This document shows positions 1 to 6,419 of a stretch of 10,206 bases of DNA, piece after piece; the first letter of the stretch is position 1; each line of letters opens with the position of its first letter. The stretch is from assembly GCA_036821645.1 (NCBI GenBank), contig DAISJD010000112.1, positions 1 through 10,206 on the forward strand, read 5' to 3'. The notes under the pieces were generated by a model, which worked only from the letters and a program-made list of their open reading frames with translations, did no database searches and was not told the origin of the DNA. The translations under genes were made by a program, and so were the position numbers. The DNA is from DAISJD01 sp036821645. Lineage in GTDB: Bacteria > Pseudomonadota > Alphaproteobacteria > ATCC43930 > CGMCC-115725.

Positions 1-2
1 GC

Positions 3-581
3 CGTGCAGACGCCGAAGAGGCCGTCCGCACCCTGTTGCGCTGGGCCGGCGACGATCCGACCCGCGAAGGCCTGCTCGGCACGCCCGACCGGGTGGTTCG
101 CGCGTTTGAAGAACATTTTGCGGGTTATGCCGAAGATCCGAAGGCGATTTTGCAACGGACCTTTGAAGAAACCGACGGGTATGACGAGATGGTCATCCTG
201 CGCGATATCCGGTTTGAAAGCCATTGCGAGCATCACCTGGAACCGATCATCGGGCGCGCCCATGTCGCCTATCTGCCCCAAAACCGGGTGGTCGGGATAT
301 CAAAATTGGCGCGGCTCATCGAAATTTTTGCCAAGCGCCTGACGATTCAGGAAAAAATGACGGCGCAGATCGCCAATACCCTGGAAGAAATCCTCCAGCC
401 CAAGGGTGTCGCCGTCGTGATCGAGGCGGCCCACCAATGCATGACCACGCGCGGCGTCCATAAGCCGGGGGTCAGTATGGTGACAAGCCGGATGCTGGGT
501 GCGTTTCGCGACGATGCCGCAACAAGGCGGGAATTTCTCGCCATGATCCAACAACCGTCCGGCACGGGCCATAACGTTTAA
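3..581 (+). CDS. folE: GTP cyclohydrolase I (5'-truncated by window edge)
   Basis: GTP cyclohydrolase I converts GTP to 7,8-dihydroneopterin triphosphate, the first step of tetrahydrofolate synthesis, in the cytoplasm as a toroidal homodecamer. The frame is open from base 3 with no stop, and the text before the first possible start codon already looks like the family (RADAEEAVRTLLRWAGDDP, then REGLLGTPDRV), so the true start lies outside the window. About 192 residues are visible of a family usually near 200-220. Seen: the zinc/active-site stretch CEHHLEP (Cys codon at 225-227), the YLP loop, the KLARLIEIFAKRLTIQEKMT helix, and the C-terminal CMTTRGVHKPG with the second zinc Cys, followed by SRMLGAFRDD. 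All expected motifs are intact, so this is a functional type IA enzyme as far as visible. The next gene is convergent, and a hairpin (591-617) follows the stop. The identification is secure; only the start is missing. Confidence 0.96.
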   Translation, partial: RADAEEAVRTLLRWAGDDPTREGLLGTPDRVVRAFEEHFAGYAEDPKAILQRTFEETDGYDEMVILRDIRFESHCEHHLEPIIGRAHVAYLPQNRVVGISKLARLIEIFAKRLTIQEKMTAQIANTLEEILQPKGVAVVIEAAHQCMTTRGVHKPGVSMVTSRMLGAFRDDAATRREFLAMIQQPSGTGHNV

Positions 582-590
582 GCGACCCAT

Positions 591-617
591 GCGGGAAGGG
601 GGTAAGCCCCTGCCCGC
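591..617. terminator. Terminator-like hairpin between convergent folE and lipoprotein gene
   Basis: Bases 591-601 pair with 607-617 to give an 11-bp GC-rich stem with a single A/G mismatch (596/612) and a 5-base loop (602-606). It lies 9 bases after the folE stop and 16 bases beyond the stop of the converging lipoprotein gene. No T-run follows on either strand, so it is not a classic intrinsic terminator. It may act as a bidirectional transcription stop or 3'-end stabiliser. The hairpin is seen; its function is inferred. Confidence 0.45.
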
Positions 618-633
618 CATCCCCGGCACCCGG

Positions 634-1167
634 TCATTCCTCGGCCAGGGGGGCCGGGGCCTTCAGGATTTCCACCCGGCGATCGTCTTTGCCGCCCAGT
701 TCCACCTCGATCCGCACCTTGTCGTAATCGCGACGATATTGATCCTGATCCTCGATACGGATAAGGGCGACGGACGCGGTTTGACCGATGAAGCTTTCGG
801 TCACCCGACCGTAGCCGCCGGGCAGGAACGCCGCCCCCTGCCCCGGTGCGATGCCGGGCGCACCGGCGTTATCGCCCTGCGCCGCATTGAAATTGGCGTA
901 ATTGCCCCGGCGTGGATTGGCCTCCGTTTCGATCGAATAGGCAAGGGTCCGCGTCCCATTGGCCGCAACCAAGCTCGCCTGACGGATCGACAGACGATCC
1001 AAGGCGCGCACGACCAAGACCTGCTCGTCCCGCCCCTTGATGAAACGAACCTTGATCTCGCCATATTCCGCGACATCGTCGGCACTAAGCGGAACCCCGG
1101 CCCCGATCGAACACCCGGCCAACAGCATCAGCGCAAGGGCAAGAACCGCCGGACGGCCTCGCCTCAT
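634..1167 (-). CDS. Small predicted lipoprotein, function unknown (177 aa)
   Basis: I do not recognise this protein. Residues 1-19 form a lipoprotein signal peptide: Arg at 2, 3 and 5, a hydrophobic stretch, then the lipobox LAGC with Cys19 as the predicted lipidation site. The mature part of about 158 residues has no further membrane segment. It contains a Gly/Ala/Asn-rich middle (about 87-118) and beta-like segments such as EIKVRFIKG and KVRIEVELGG, suggesting a small periplasmic beta-rich domain on a lipid anchor. The start ATG overlaps the stop of the upstream lipoprotein gene by four bases (ATGA), and an AAGGTGA ribosome site lies just before it (complement of 1175-1181), so the two are probably translationally coupled and act together. 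It is the last gene of the minus-strand block and converges on folE. The coding call is strong; no function can be assigned. Confidence 0.85.
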   Translation of the reverse strand: MRRGRPAVLALALMLLAGCSIGAGVPLSADDVAEYGEIKVRFIKGRDEQVLVVRALDRLSIRQASLVAANGTRTLAYSIETEANPRRGNYANFNAAQGDNAGAPGIAPGQGAAFLPGGYGRVTESFIGQTASVALIRIEDQDQYRRDYDKVRIEVELGGKDDRRVEILKAPAPLAEE

Positions 1168-1766
1168 GAGCGGATCACCTTGGCGAACACTTGCCTTGCC
1201 CCGGATTCGACGGTGGTGCCGATTTGACCCGCCAATTCGCGTGCAATCTCATACCAAACCCGTTCCCGGTCGTTCAGACTGGCATTTTCGACCACGGACC
1301 GGCTGCTCGACGCTTCGGCGACGATACTGCCCTCGGGAAAACCGCGCGGGTTGATCAATTCCAGCTTGATCGCCGCGTGTCCGTCATACCGTTCAGCGAC
1401 CTGAACCGTAAAGGCGGCCGCCACCCCCTCTTTGCGCGGCAGGTCAGTTTGGCGCACGCCCGCATCGACGATCGTATAGCGCAGGCGATAGCCCGTCTGC
1501 TGCCCGGCTGCGACGAAACGGTCACGCACGAAATTTTCGAGCGCCCGTTCCGGCGTGACGGGGAATTGATGTTCGACCTGCGGCGGCTTCAGGGTCGGCT
1601 CAAACTGATGGACCACGTCGATTTGATCGACCAACATCACGATCTTCGCATCATTCGCAAACCGAATGTCTGCAAAGGGCTGCGGCAAGGGCTCGTTCTT
1701 CATGCAGCCGGCGAGGGTCGGCAGAACGGCAAAAGCCGCGATTGCGAGAAAGGCACGTCTGTTCAT
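1164..1766 (-). CDS. Predicted lipoprotein, function unknown (200 aa)
   Basis: I do not recognise a named family. The N-terminus MNRRAFLAIAAFAVLPTLAGC is a lipoprotein signal peptide with lipobox LAGC; Cys21 is the predicted lipid-modified residue, with Met after it. The mature domain of about 180 residues has no membrane helix. The region around residues 90-140 (YRLRYTIVDAGVRQTDLP, then AAFTVQVAERYDG and AIKLELINP) looks like alternating beta strands, and the C-terminus (NDRERVWYEIARELAGQI) looks like an amphipathic helix. The ATG at 1766 was chosen because AGAGGTGA lies four bases upstream (complement of 1771-1778) and the signal peptide begins there; the frame is open to a TTG at 1826 but that extension is not signal-like. 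It follows hslO after 79 bases on the same strand and overlaps the next lipoprotein gene by four bases. An envelope role is inferred from the signal peptide only. Confidence 0.85.
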   Translation of the reverse strand: MNRRAFLAIAAFAVLPTLAGCMKNEPLPQPFADIRFANDAKIVMLVDQIDVVHQFEPTLKPPQVEHQFPVTPERALENFVRDRFVAAGQQTGYRLRYTIVDAGVRQTDLPRKEGVAAAFTVQVAERYDGHAAIKLELINPRGFPEGSIVAEASSSRSVVENASLNDRERVWYEIARELAGQIGTTVESGARQVFAKVIRS

Positions 1767-1845
1767 CGCATCACCTCTTAGAGGACCGGCATGCAAGGGT
1801 CGCACTCTACCATGTTGGCCCCCCAAAGAGGGCGTGAATTAAACG

Positions 1846-2844
1846 TTAAACCGCAGGCCCCTGCAAAGCCGCGATATCGGCATCGTCGAAGCGGTAATCC
1901 GTCGAACAAAATTCGCAGGTGACAACCACCTTGCCATCGGTTTCGCTTTTCAGGTCGCCAAGCTCTTCCTGTGGGATCTGACGCAGGATCGTTTCGATTC
2001 GCTGGCGCGAACACCGGCATTGCGGGTCGAGCGGATGCACCGGATATATGCGCACCCCATCCTCGTGAAACAGGCGAAACAGCAATCCTTCGGTCAACAG
2101 CGTCGGATCGATCAACTCGTCCGGGCGGCAACTGCCCATCAGAATCACCGCACGCCGCCAGCCTTCTTCCTGCGCCTCAACCGCAAGTTCGCCGTTGAAG
2201 CTCAGCCTGCTGTCGATCCCGTCGCTGCCGCCTTCGGGGGGCAGGCGCTGAATCATCATGCCGCCGGCGCGCCAGGGTCCGGGTTTGCCGTTCAGGCTGG
2301 GCGGACGTCCGACGGCGGCGATCAGACTGACATTGATCTGTTCGGAGGTCGCAAAATAATGCTGAACCGCCTCGCACAGGCGCGTCTCGCCCATTTCGAC
2401 GATCCCCTGATACCGTTCGGTATGTTCGCCCTGATCGACGGTGAAGGCCAAATAGCCTTTGCCGAGCAGGCGGGCCTGATCGTCGGCCTTGCCCGCCGCC
2501 ATCAGGGCATCGAGTGCTGCCTGATCGAATTGGACATAGCCGCGCACGGCACCGGACGAGGTGATATCCGCCACCATCATTTTGACGACACCGTCGCCCT
2601 TGGTCTGAAGGGTGAAAACCCCCTCATATTTCAAGGCCCCGGCCAGAATGGCGGCCAGCACGATCGCCTCGCCCAACAGGGCCGCGATCGGATCGGGATA
2701 GCCATGTTGACCGACGATCCGATCGATCGTACTGCCCAGACGCACGAGGCGACCGCGCAGCGCGAACGGGTCGATCTGAAACGGGCGGACCAGATCGTCG
2801 TACCGATCGGACCCGCCATCGGGGTTTTGTGAGAGATCAGGCAA
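1846..2844 (-). CDS. hslO: Hsp33 redox-regulated holdase chaperone
   Basis: Hsp33 is a cytoplasmic chaperone activated by oxidative unfolding stress: its C-terminal zinc centre loses zinc and forms disulfides, exposing a client-binding surface. Seen (numbered from the TTG start, 332 aa): N-terminal DDLVRPFQI, RGRLVRLG and a GEAIVLAAILAGALKYEG helix; a central GYLAFTVDQG and ERYQGIVE; and the C-terminal CRC (Cys276, Cys278) and CEFC (Cys310, Cys313) zinc-binding pairs, all four cysteines present. Length is slightly above the E. coli protein. The start is uncertain. No in-frame ATG or GTG precedes the conserved N-terminus. TTG at 2844 overlaps the argF end by eight bases and is preferred; another in-frame TTG at 2904 would lie deep in argF. 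The tight junction suggests co-transcription with argD-argF, an arrangement I believe recurs in alphaproteobacteria. Confidence 0.94.
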   Translation of the reverse strand: MPDLSQNPDGGSDRYDDLVRPFQIDPFALRGRLVRLGSTIDRIVGQHGYPDPIAALLGEAIVLAAILAGALKYEGVFTLQTKGDGVVKMMVADITSSGAVRGYVQFDQAALDALMAAGKADDQARLLGKGYLAFTVDQGEHTERYQGIVEMGETRLCEAVQHYFATSEQINVSLIAAVGRPPSLNGKPGPWRAGGMMIQRLPPEGGSDGIDSRLSFNGELAVEAQEEGWRRAVILMGSCRPDELIDPTLLTEGLLFRLFHEDGVRIYPVHPLDPQCRCSRQRIETILRQIPQEELGDLKSETDGKVVVTCEFCSTDYRFDDADIAALQGPAV

Positions 2845-3772
2845 AGCACCACGCCAAAATTGCTTTCTGGGCGTGCAGGCGGTTTTCCGCCTCGTCCCAG
2901 ACAATGGATTGCGGACCGTCGATGACCTCGGCCGTCACTTCCTCACCGCGCTTTGCCGGCAGGCAATGCATGAACACGGCATCCGGTGCGGCGAGCGCCA
3001 TGAGCGCCCCATCGACCCGGTAGGGGGCAAGCAACGTATAGCGTTCGACCCTGGCCTCGACCCCCATCGATACCCAAGTATCGGTCACGATGCAATCGGT
3101 TCCGGCGACCGCCGCCTTCGGATCGTCCAAAAACGTGACCAACCCGCCGCCTTCCGCCGCAGCCCACGCCATGAGCGCCGGATAGGGGCGAAAATCGGGC
3201 GGGGTTGCGACCCGAAGCCGGAACCCGAACCGCACGGCCGCATGAATCCAGGAATTGGCGACATTGTTGCCGTCCCCGACCCAGGTCACGGTCAGGTTTT
3301 CCACCGGCCCCTTATGCTCTTCCAAGGTCATGAGATCGGCCATGATCTGGCACGGATGACTGATATTGGTCAGGCCGTTGATCACCGGCACGGTGGCAAA
3401 CCGCGCCATCTCGTCCAATTTTACCTTTTCCGTGGTCCGCAGCATGATGCCGTCGACATAGCGCGAGAGAACCCGCGCCGTATCCGCGATCGGTTCGCCC
3501 CGGCCCAATTGACTGTCGAGCGCCGACAGCACGACCGTGTCGCCGCCCAACTGCTTCATCGCCACTTCGAACGAGACGCGGGTGCGGGTCGATGGTTTTT
3601 CAAACACCATACCCAGAATGCGGCCCGCCATCGGATGATGATTCTTGACCCGTTCCGCAACGGAACCACGGGCGCGGGACGGGTGCTTAAACCCGTGTCC
3701 CCAATCCAAAATCTCGCGCAAGGTCGCCCGATCCAACAGATCGAGCTCCAAAAAATGCCGGGGCGTTCCCAT
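2837..3772 (-). CDS. argF: Ornithine carbamoyltransferase (anabolic)
   Basis: This enzyme transfers the carbamoyl group of carbamoyl phosphate to L-ornithine, giving citrulline in arginine biosynthesis; it is a cytoplasmic trimer. Numbered from the ATG (311 aa, normal length): carbamoyl-phosphate loop STRTR at 61-65 preceded by FEKP, HPCQ at 139-142, the ornithine-binding DTWVSMG at 231-237, and the catalytic HCLP at 269-272. All signature residues are present. The ATG at 3772 overlaps the argD stop as TGATG, with AGGA five bases upstream; a GTG at 3775 is also in frame but sits too close to that ribosome site. Position directly after argD, which makes ornithine precursors, supports the anabolic role over a catabolic ArcB. 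hslO follows with a short overlap. I am very sure of the family. Confidence 0.97.
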   Translation of the reverse strand: MGTPRHFLELDLLDRATLREILDWGHGFKHPSRARGSVAERVKNHHPMAGRILGMVFEKPSTRTRVSFEVAMKQLGGDTVVLSALDSQLGRGEPIADTARVLSRYVDGIMLRTTEKVKLDEMARFATVPVINGLTNISHPCQIMADLMTLEEHKGPVENLTVTWVGDGNNVANSWIHAAVRFGFRLRVATPPDFRPYPALMAWAAAEGGGLVTFLDDPKAAVAGTDCIVTDTWVSMGVEARVERYTLLAPYRVDGALMALAAPDAVFMHCLPAKRGEEVTAEVIDGPQSIVWDEAENRLHAQKAILAWCFA

Positions 3773-4953
3773 CACGATCCTGCCATGCTGTGACAGGCGG
3801 CGTCGAGGGCGGCGCAGGCTTCTTTGATTTCGTCCGCACCGATCACCAAGGGCGGCACGATTCTGATCACATTGTCCCCGGCCCCCACGGTCAAGAGCCG
3901 ATGGGTGCGCAGACGCTCAACCAAATCGGTATTGGGCACGATGCATTCGAGACCGAGCATCAAGCCCTGACCACGGATTCCCTTGAGGATATTGGGGTAA
4001 CGGGCGACGACCGCCGCCAAACCGGCGTGAAGGGCCTGGGCCGTCGCGGCGACCCGGTCCATGAATCCGGGTGCCAAGACGACATCCAAAACCGCATTGC
4101 CGATCGCCATGGCCAACGGGTTACCGCCATAGGTCGAACCGTGCGACCCATAGGTCATGCCTTGGGCCGCCTTTTCCGTGGCGAGCAAGGCCCCCATCGG
4201 AAACCCACCGCCGATGCCCTTGGCGATCATCATCAGATCCGGGGTGACGCCGGCCCATTCATGGGCCCACAATTTGCCCGTACGGCCGACCCCGCACTGA
4301 ACCTCGTCGAACACGAGCAACAAACCATATTCATCCGCCGCAGCGCGCAGCCCGCGCAGGTAATCCGCACTGCCCGGACGAATACCCCCTTCACCCTGCA
4401 CCGGTTCCACCATGATCGCCGCCGTCTCGGGCGTGATCGCAGCGCGCAGCGCATTCAGATTGCCGAACGGCACATGATCGAACCCATCGACGACCGGATC
4501 GTAGCCCTTCAGGTATTTTTCATTGCCCGCCGCCGCCAAGGTCGCAAGGGTTCGGCCATGAAACGCCCCATGGCATCCGATCACCCGATAGCGTTCGGGA
4601 TGGCCCGTCTCGTCGTGATATTTACGCACCATCTTGAGGGCAAGCTCGCCCGCCTCGGCCCCGGAATTGCCGAAAAAGACTGTGTCGGCAAACGAATGGG
4701 CGACGAGCCGTTCGGCAAGGCGCGTTTGTTCCGGGATTTGATAGAGATTCGAGGTATGCCACAAGCGGCGGCCCTGATTGAGCAGGGTTTCGACCAAATG
4801 CGGATGGCAATGGCCCAGGGAATTGACCGCAATTCCAGCGGCAAAATCCAGATAGCGCGTCCCATCAGCGGTAAAAAGATAAGCCCCTTCGCCCCGATCG
4901 AAGGCAAGATCACTGCGGGCATAGGTCGGCATAACGGCGGAAATCATCGACAT
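3772..4953 (-). CDS. argD: Acetylornithine aminotransferase
   Basis: This PLP-dependent class III aminotransferase moves an amino group from glutamate to N-acetylglutamate semialdehyde, giving N-acetylornithine in arginine synthesis; many family members also serve succinyl-diaminopimelate in lysine synthesis. The 393-residue protein has GEGAYLFTADGTRYLDFAAGIAVNSLGH near the N-terminus, the PLP-phosphate loop NSGAEA (96-101), FHGRT (131-135), EPVQGEGG, the PLP-contacting Asp in FDEVQCGVGRTG (Asp216) and the Schiff-base Lys245 in MIAKGIGGGFPMGA, followed by HGSTYGGNPLA. The glycine-rich end-of-gene segment GLMLGLE is also normal. ATG at 4953 is chosen; GTG 4956 and ATG 4947 are alternatives, and none has a strong ribosome site. 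The stop overlaps the argF start by one base. About 420 gene-free bases precede it, so the promoter of the arg-hslO block probably lies there. Confidence 0.96.
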   Translation of the reverse strand: MSMISAVMPTYARSDLAFDRGEGAYLFTADGTRYLDFAAGIAVNSLGHCHPHLVETLLNQGRRLWHTSNLYQIPEQTRLAERLVAHSFADTVFFGNSGAEAGELALKMVRKYHDETGHPERYRVIGCHGAFHGRTLATLAAAGNEKYLKGYDPVVDGFDHVPFGNLNALRAAITPETAAIMVEPVQGEGGIRPGSADYLRGLRAAADEYGLLLVFDEVQCGVGRTGKLWAHEWAGVTPDLMMIAKGIGGGFPMGALLATEKAAQGMTYGSHGSTYGGNPLAMAIGNAVLDVVLAPGFMDRVAATAQALHAGLAAVVARYPNILKGIRGQGLMLGLECIVPNTDLVERLRTHRLLTVGAGDNVIRIVPPLVIGADEIKEACAALDAACHSMAGS

Positions 4954-5002
4954 CACTCACGATAACAAGAACAAAGGATCGATATGGGCGGTGTGGGCAA
5001 CC

Positions 5003-5016
5003 CCCGCGCGCGCGGG
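5003..5016. repeat. 14-bp GC palindrome upstream of argD
   Basis: CCCGCGCGCGCGGG is a perfect palindrome containing an alternating CG core of ten bases. It lies about 50 bases upstream of the argD start. It could be a hairpin in the argD leader, a protein-binding site or simple-sequence drift in a GC-rich genome. No T-run follows on either strand. Confidence 0.4.
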
Positions 5017-5286
5017 TCGGTTTCACCGATAACGGGACGTGCGCCCTATCGTCGTCGCCCAAGACACGGGGTGCCGGTGCACGATCCCGATGAATGACCC
5101 CAGTTCCAATGACCCTGCATCAAAAAATCCCCCGGCTGCTTGCCGATCAATCGGCAGCCCGATGCGCCGCAAAGGAATGAGTATGAGAAAGGCGCAAAGG
5201 CCCTGTCAACCGCAGGCGGGGGAAAAATCACCGCATTCTGTGCAGGGCCGCCACGCTTTGCGTGCCTGTTTCATCAGTGTGATTGG

Positions 5287-5341
5287 TCAGAAAAACGAAA
5301 CCGGATGGCGGCTGCCCCGGCAACGCCCCAATCGAGCCGCC
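5287..5341 (-). terminator. Possible intrinsic terminator after cytochrome b561
   Basis: On the minus strand, 5335-5341 pairs with 5307-5313 in a perfect 7-bp GGCGGCT/AGCCGCC stem around a 21-base loop. Six bases further on comes a T-rich tract (GGTTTCGTTTTTCT, complement of 5287-5300). It lies about 35 bases past the b561 stop. The large loop and the gap before the T-run weaken the case. Confidence 0.3.
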
Positions 5342-5374
5342 GCCAGGGTTGGTTTTTCGCAGCCGATTTTAGCG

Positions 5375-5977
5375 TCAGCGGCGCTTTGCGAACCACATCC
5401 GCTCTAATTCCGGTTCTTTATCGAGATATTGGTGTTTCAACGCCCCGCCGATATGGGCCGCCAACAAGGCGTAGAGGCCATAGGCGAAGGCGGTATGAAC
5501 CAGACCGAAGACCGTGTGCATCGTTTCCTTCGTTTCGGGATCGAGCGCCGTGATCAGGCCGATTCGAGGAAACGGGATCGTATAAAAGAGATAAAGCGGA
5601 TTTTGTGCCGCATTCTTCCAGGCCGAATCATGCATCCACCCGGACAGGGGCAGGGCAAACATCAGGAAATAGAGGACGAGATGGCCAAAATGGGCTGCCT
5701 GCTTCTCCCAAGCGGGATATGTATCGGGCAGAGCGGGCGGGCGGTGGGCAAATCGCCACAGCACCCGCAGGATTACCAGGCCCAATACCGTCAAACCAAA
5801 CGATTTATGGGTATTGATCATCGGTCGTACGAAGGATTCCGGCACCGATTCGACAAACCAAACCAACAGAAGATTGATCCCGATCAGACCGGCCACCCCC
5901 CAATGCAGCACGATGGCAAGATCGCTATATCGGTCGAACGCCTGGGGCGTCGCAGTTTTATCCGTCGACAAAGCCAT
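5375..5977 (-). CDS. Cytochrome b561 family protein
   Basis: This is a 200-residue integral inner-membrane di-haem b cytochrome of the bacterial b561 (CybB-like) family, which passes electrons between quinol and other redox partners; the physiological partner here is not known. Four hydrophobic segments are seen near residues 20-42, 57-76, 97-115 and 157-178. Candidate haem ligands are His25 in VLHWG, His57 in NTHKS, His154/His161 in HTVFGLVH and His175 in AAHIGG, which fits the usual His distribution, and RYSDLAIVLHW at the N-terminus is typical. The ATG at 5977 has AGAGGTGA three bases upstream (complement of 5981-5988), the same strong ribosome site used by the lipoprotein at 1766. It is apparently monocistronic, followed by 420 gene-free bases and a possible terminator. 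Family assignment is secure; the substrate is not. Confidence 0.92.
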   Translation of the reverse strand: MALSTDKTATPQAFDRYSDLAIVLHWGVAGLIGINLLLVWFVESVPESFVRPMINTHKSFGLTVLGLVILRVLWRFAHRPPALPDTYPAWEKQAAHFGHLVLYFLMFALPLSGWMHDSAWKNAAQNPLYLFYTIPFPRIGLITALDPETKETMHTVFGLVHTAFAYGLYALLAAHIGGALKHQYLDKEPELERMWFAKRR

Positions 5978-6076
5978 GATTCACCTCTTTTGCAGCACGC
6001 GCAAACCGCAGCCGATGAGACGCCGATACCCGGATCAAGCGGCAGGAGCCGTCCCGACACCATAAGGGGGGATGGC

Positions 6077-6226
6077 ATGGGTCGTATATTAAAAAATTTC
6101 ATCCATCGCCAAGCCTCGATCGGCCGCAATCCCCCCGTTACCGACGAAAATGAAGATCGGTCACTTTGCGAAAAATCCCGATTTTGTGATGACTTATCGA
6201 CGGTCCCCATCGTGAAAAGGCCATAA
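6077..6226 (+). CDS. Candidate small ORF, 49 codons, function unknown
   Basis: An ATG at 6077 opens a 49-codon frame ending in TAA at 6224-6226. A purine block AAGGGGGG (6064-6071) lies five bases upstream and could act as a ribosome site, though it lacks the GGAGG core. The peptide begins MGRILKNFIHRQ and is basic and hydrophilic, with two cysteines; no signal peptide or membrane helix is seen. The same frame is open far upstream through the antisense of cytochrome b561, so the open frame is partly an accident of GC-rich DNA. I do not recognise it. Real gene status is doubtful and needs conservation or ribosome profiling. Confidence 0.2.
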   Translation: MGRILKNFIHRQASIGRNPPVTDENEDRSLCEKSRFCDDLSTVPIVKRP

Positions 6227-6243
6227 TTTGGCGATTCTATGTT

Positions 6244-6255
6244 TGCGTAAACGCA
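6244..6255. promoter_or_regulatory. Dyad TGCGT-AA-ACGCA upstream of glycosyltransferase
   Basis: A perfect 5-bp inverted repeat with a two-base spacer lies about 165 bases before the glycosyltransferase ATG. The same half sites recur with a longer spacer upstream of the chemoreceptor (8081-8102). It may be an operator, but no named regulator is recognised. Confidence 0.3.
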
Positions 6256-6361
6256 CACCCAGACCTTTTGTCAACGCACTGGACCGGCCGCGGATCCGGG
6301 TGCAAACAATAAACCGTTCCGGTTTGTGCAAGCCTACGGGATCTCGACTGCGTCGATCACA

Positions 6362-6395
6362 GCACCGACCCGTATCAGGCACCGACCCGCATCAG
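6362..6395. repeat. Tandem 17-bp direct repeat before glycosyltransferase start
   Basis: Two directly adjacent copies, GCACCGACCCGTATCAG (6362-6378) and GCACCGACCCGCATCAG (6379-6395), differ at one position. The array ends 24 bases before the ATG at 6420, so it lies in the 5' untranslated region or over the promoter. Possible roles are paired regulator sites, an mRNA element or a recent slippage duplication. Confidence 0.9.
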
Positions 6396-6419
6396 CCGCC
6401 ACAGGGGATTATCGCGATC

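Larger units (their letters stand above)
4954..5374. other. Gene-free region upstream of argD
   Basis: About 420 bases lie between the argD start and the cytochrome b561 stop. Open frames here (for example 5039-5407 + and 5046-5231 -) have no protein-like character or ribosome site, so I call no gene. Visible structure: a perfect 14-bp palindrome CCCGCGCGCGCGGG (5003-5016); a dyad TGCCGA-TCAA-TCGGCA (5141-5156); GGCTGC (5134-5139), complementary to GCAGCC (5154-5159), so two mutually exclusive hairpins are possible; and a repeat of AATGACCC at 5093 and 5108, 15 bases apart. The argD promoter presumably sits here on the minus strand, but I cannot point to a convincing -35/-10 pair or a good match to the classical ArgR operator. 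Confidence 0.5.
5978..6419. other. Divergent intergenic region between cytochrome b561 and glycosyltransferase
   Basis: This 442-base region must hold the promoters for both flanking genes, which point away from each other. It contains a short AT-rich block (6084-6099), a candidate 49-codon ORF (6077-6226), the dyad AAAATC-CC-GATTTT (6172-6185), the dyad TGCGT-AA-ACGCA (6244-6255) and a tandem 17-bp repeat (6362-6395). On the minus strand TTGGCG (complement of 6107-6112) and TAATAT (complement of 6086-6091) sit 15 bases apart and might be a weak promoter for cytochrome b561. I see no riboswitch consensus. Confidence 0.5.

Noticed and set aside
1767..1826. Upstream TTG start for the 200-aa lipoprotein
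   Set aside because: It would bury the signal peptide and ignore the strong AGAGGTGA site placed for the ATG at 1766.
2020..2832. 270-codon plus-strand open frame opposite hslO
   Set aside because: Antisense to the Hsp33 gene, which carries all four zinc cysteines; the plus frame has no protein character.
2873..3793. 306-codon plus-strand open frame opposite argF
   Set aside because: It lies wholly antisense to a motif-complete ornithine carbamoyltransferase, and its translation is rich in Arg, His and Gly with no recognisable domain; typical shadow frame in GC-rich DNA.
3790..4965. 391-codon plus-strand open frame opposite argD
   Set aside because: Fully antisense to argD; composition is shadow-like and no motif is seen.
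5093..5115. ArgR operator upstream of argD
   Set aside because: TGAAT and TTCCA are present but with the wrong spacing and weak symmetry compared with the classical ARG box, so I do not call it.
5429..6226. 265-codon plus-strand open frame across cytochrome b561
   Set aside because: Most of it is antisense to a clear membrane cytochrome; only its last 49 codons lie in free DNA and are listed separately at low confidence.
6228..6419. 64-codon N-terminal extension of the glycosyltransferase from TTG 6228 or GTG 6300
   Set aside because: The extension is basic and non-conserved in appearance, and the tandem repeat falls inside it; ATG 6420 starts just ahead of the first membrane segment.
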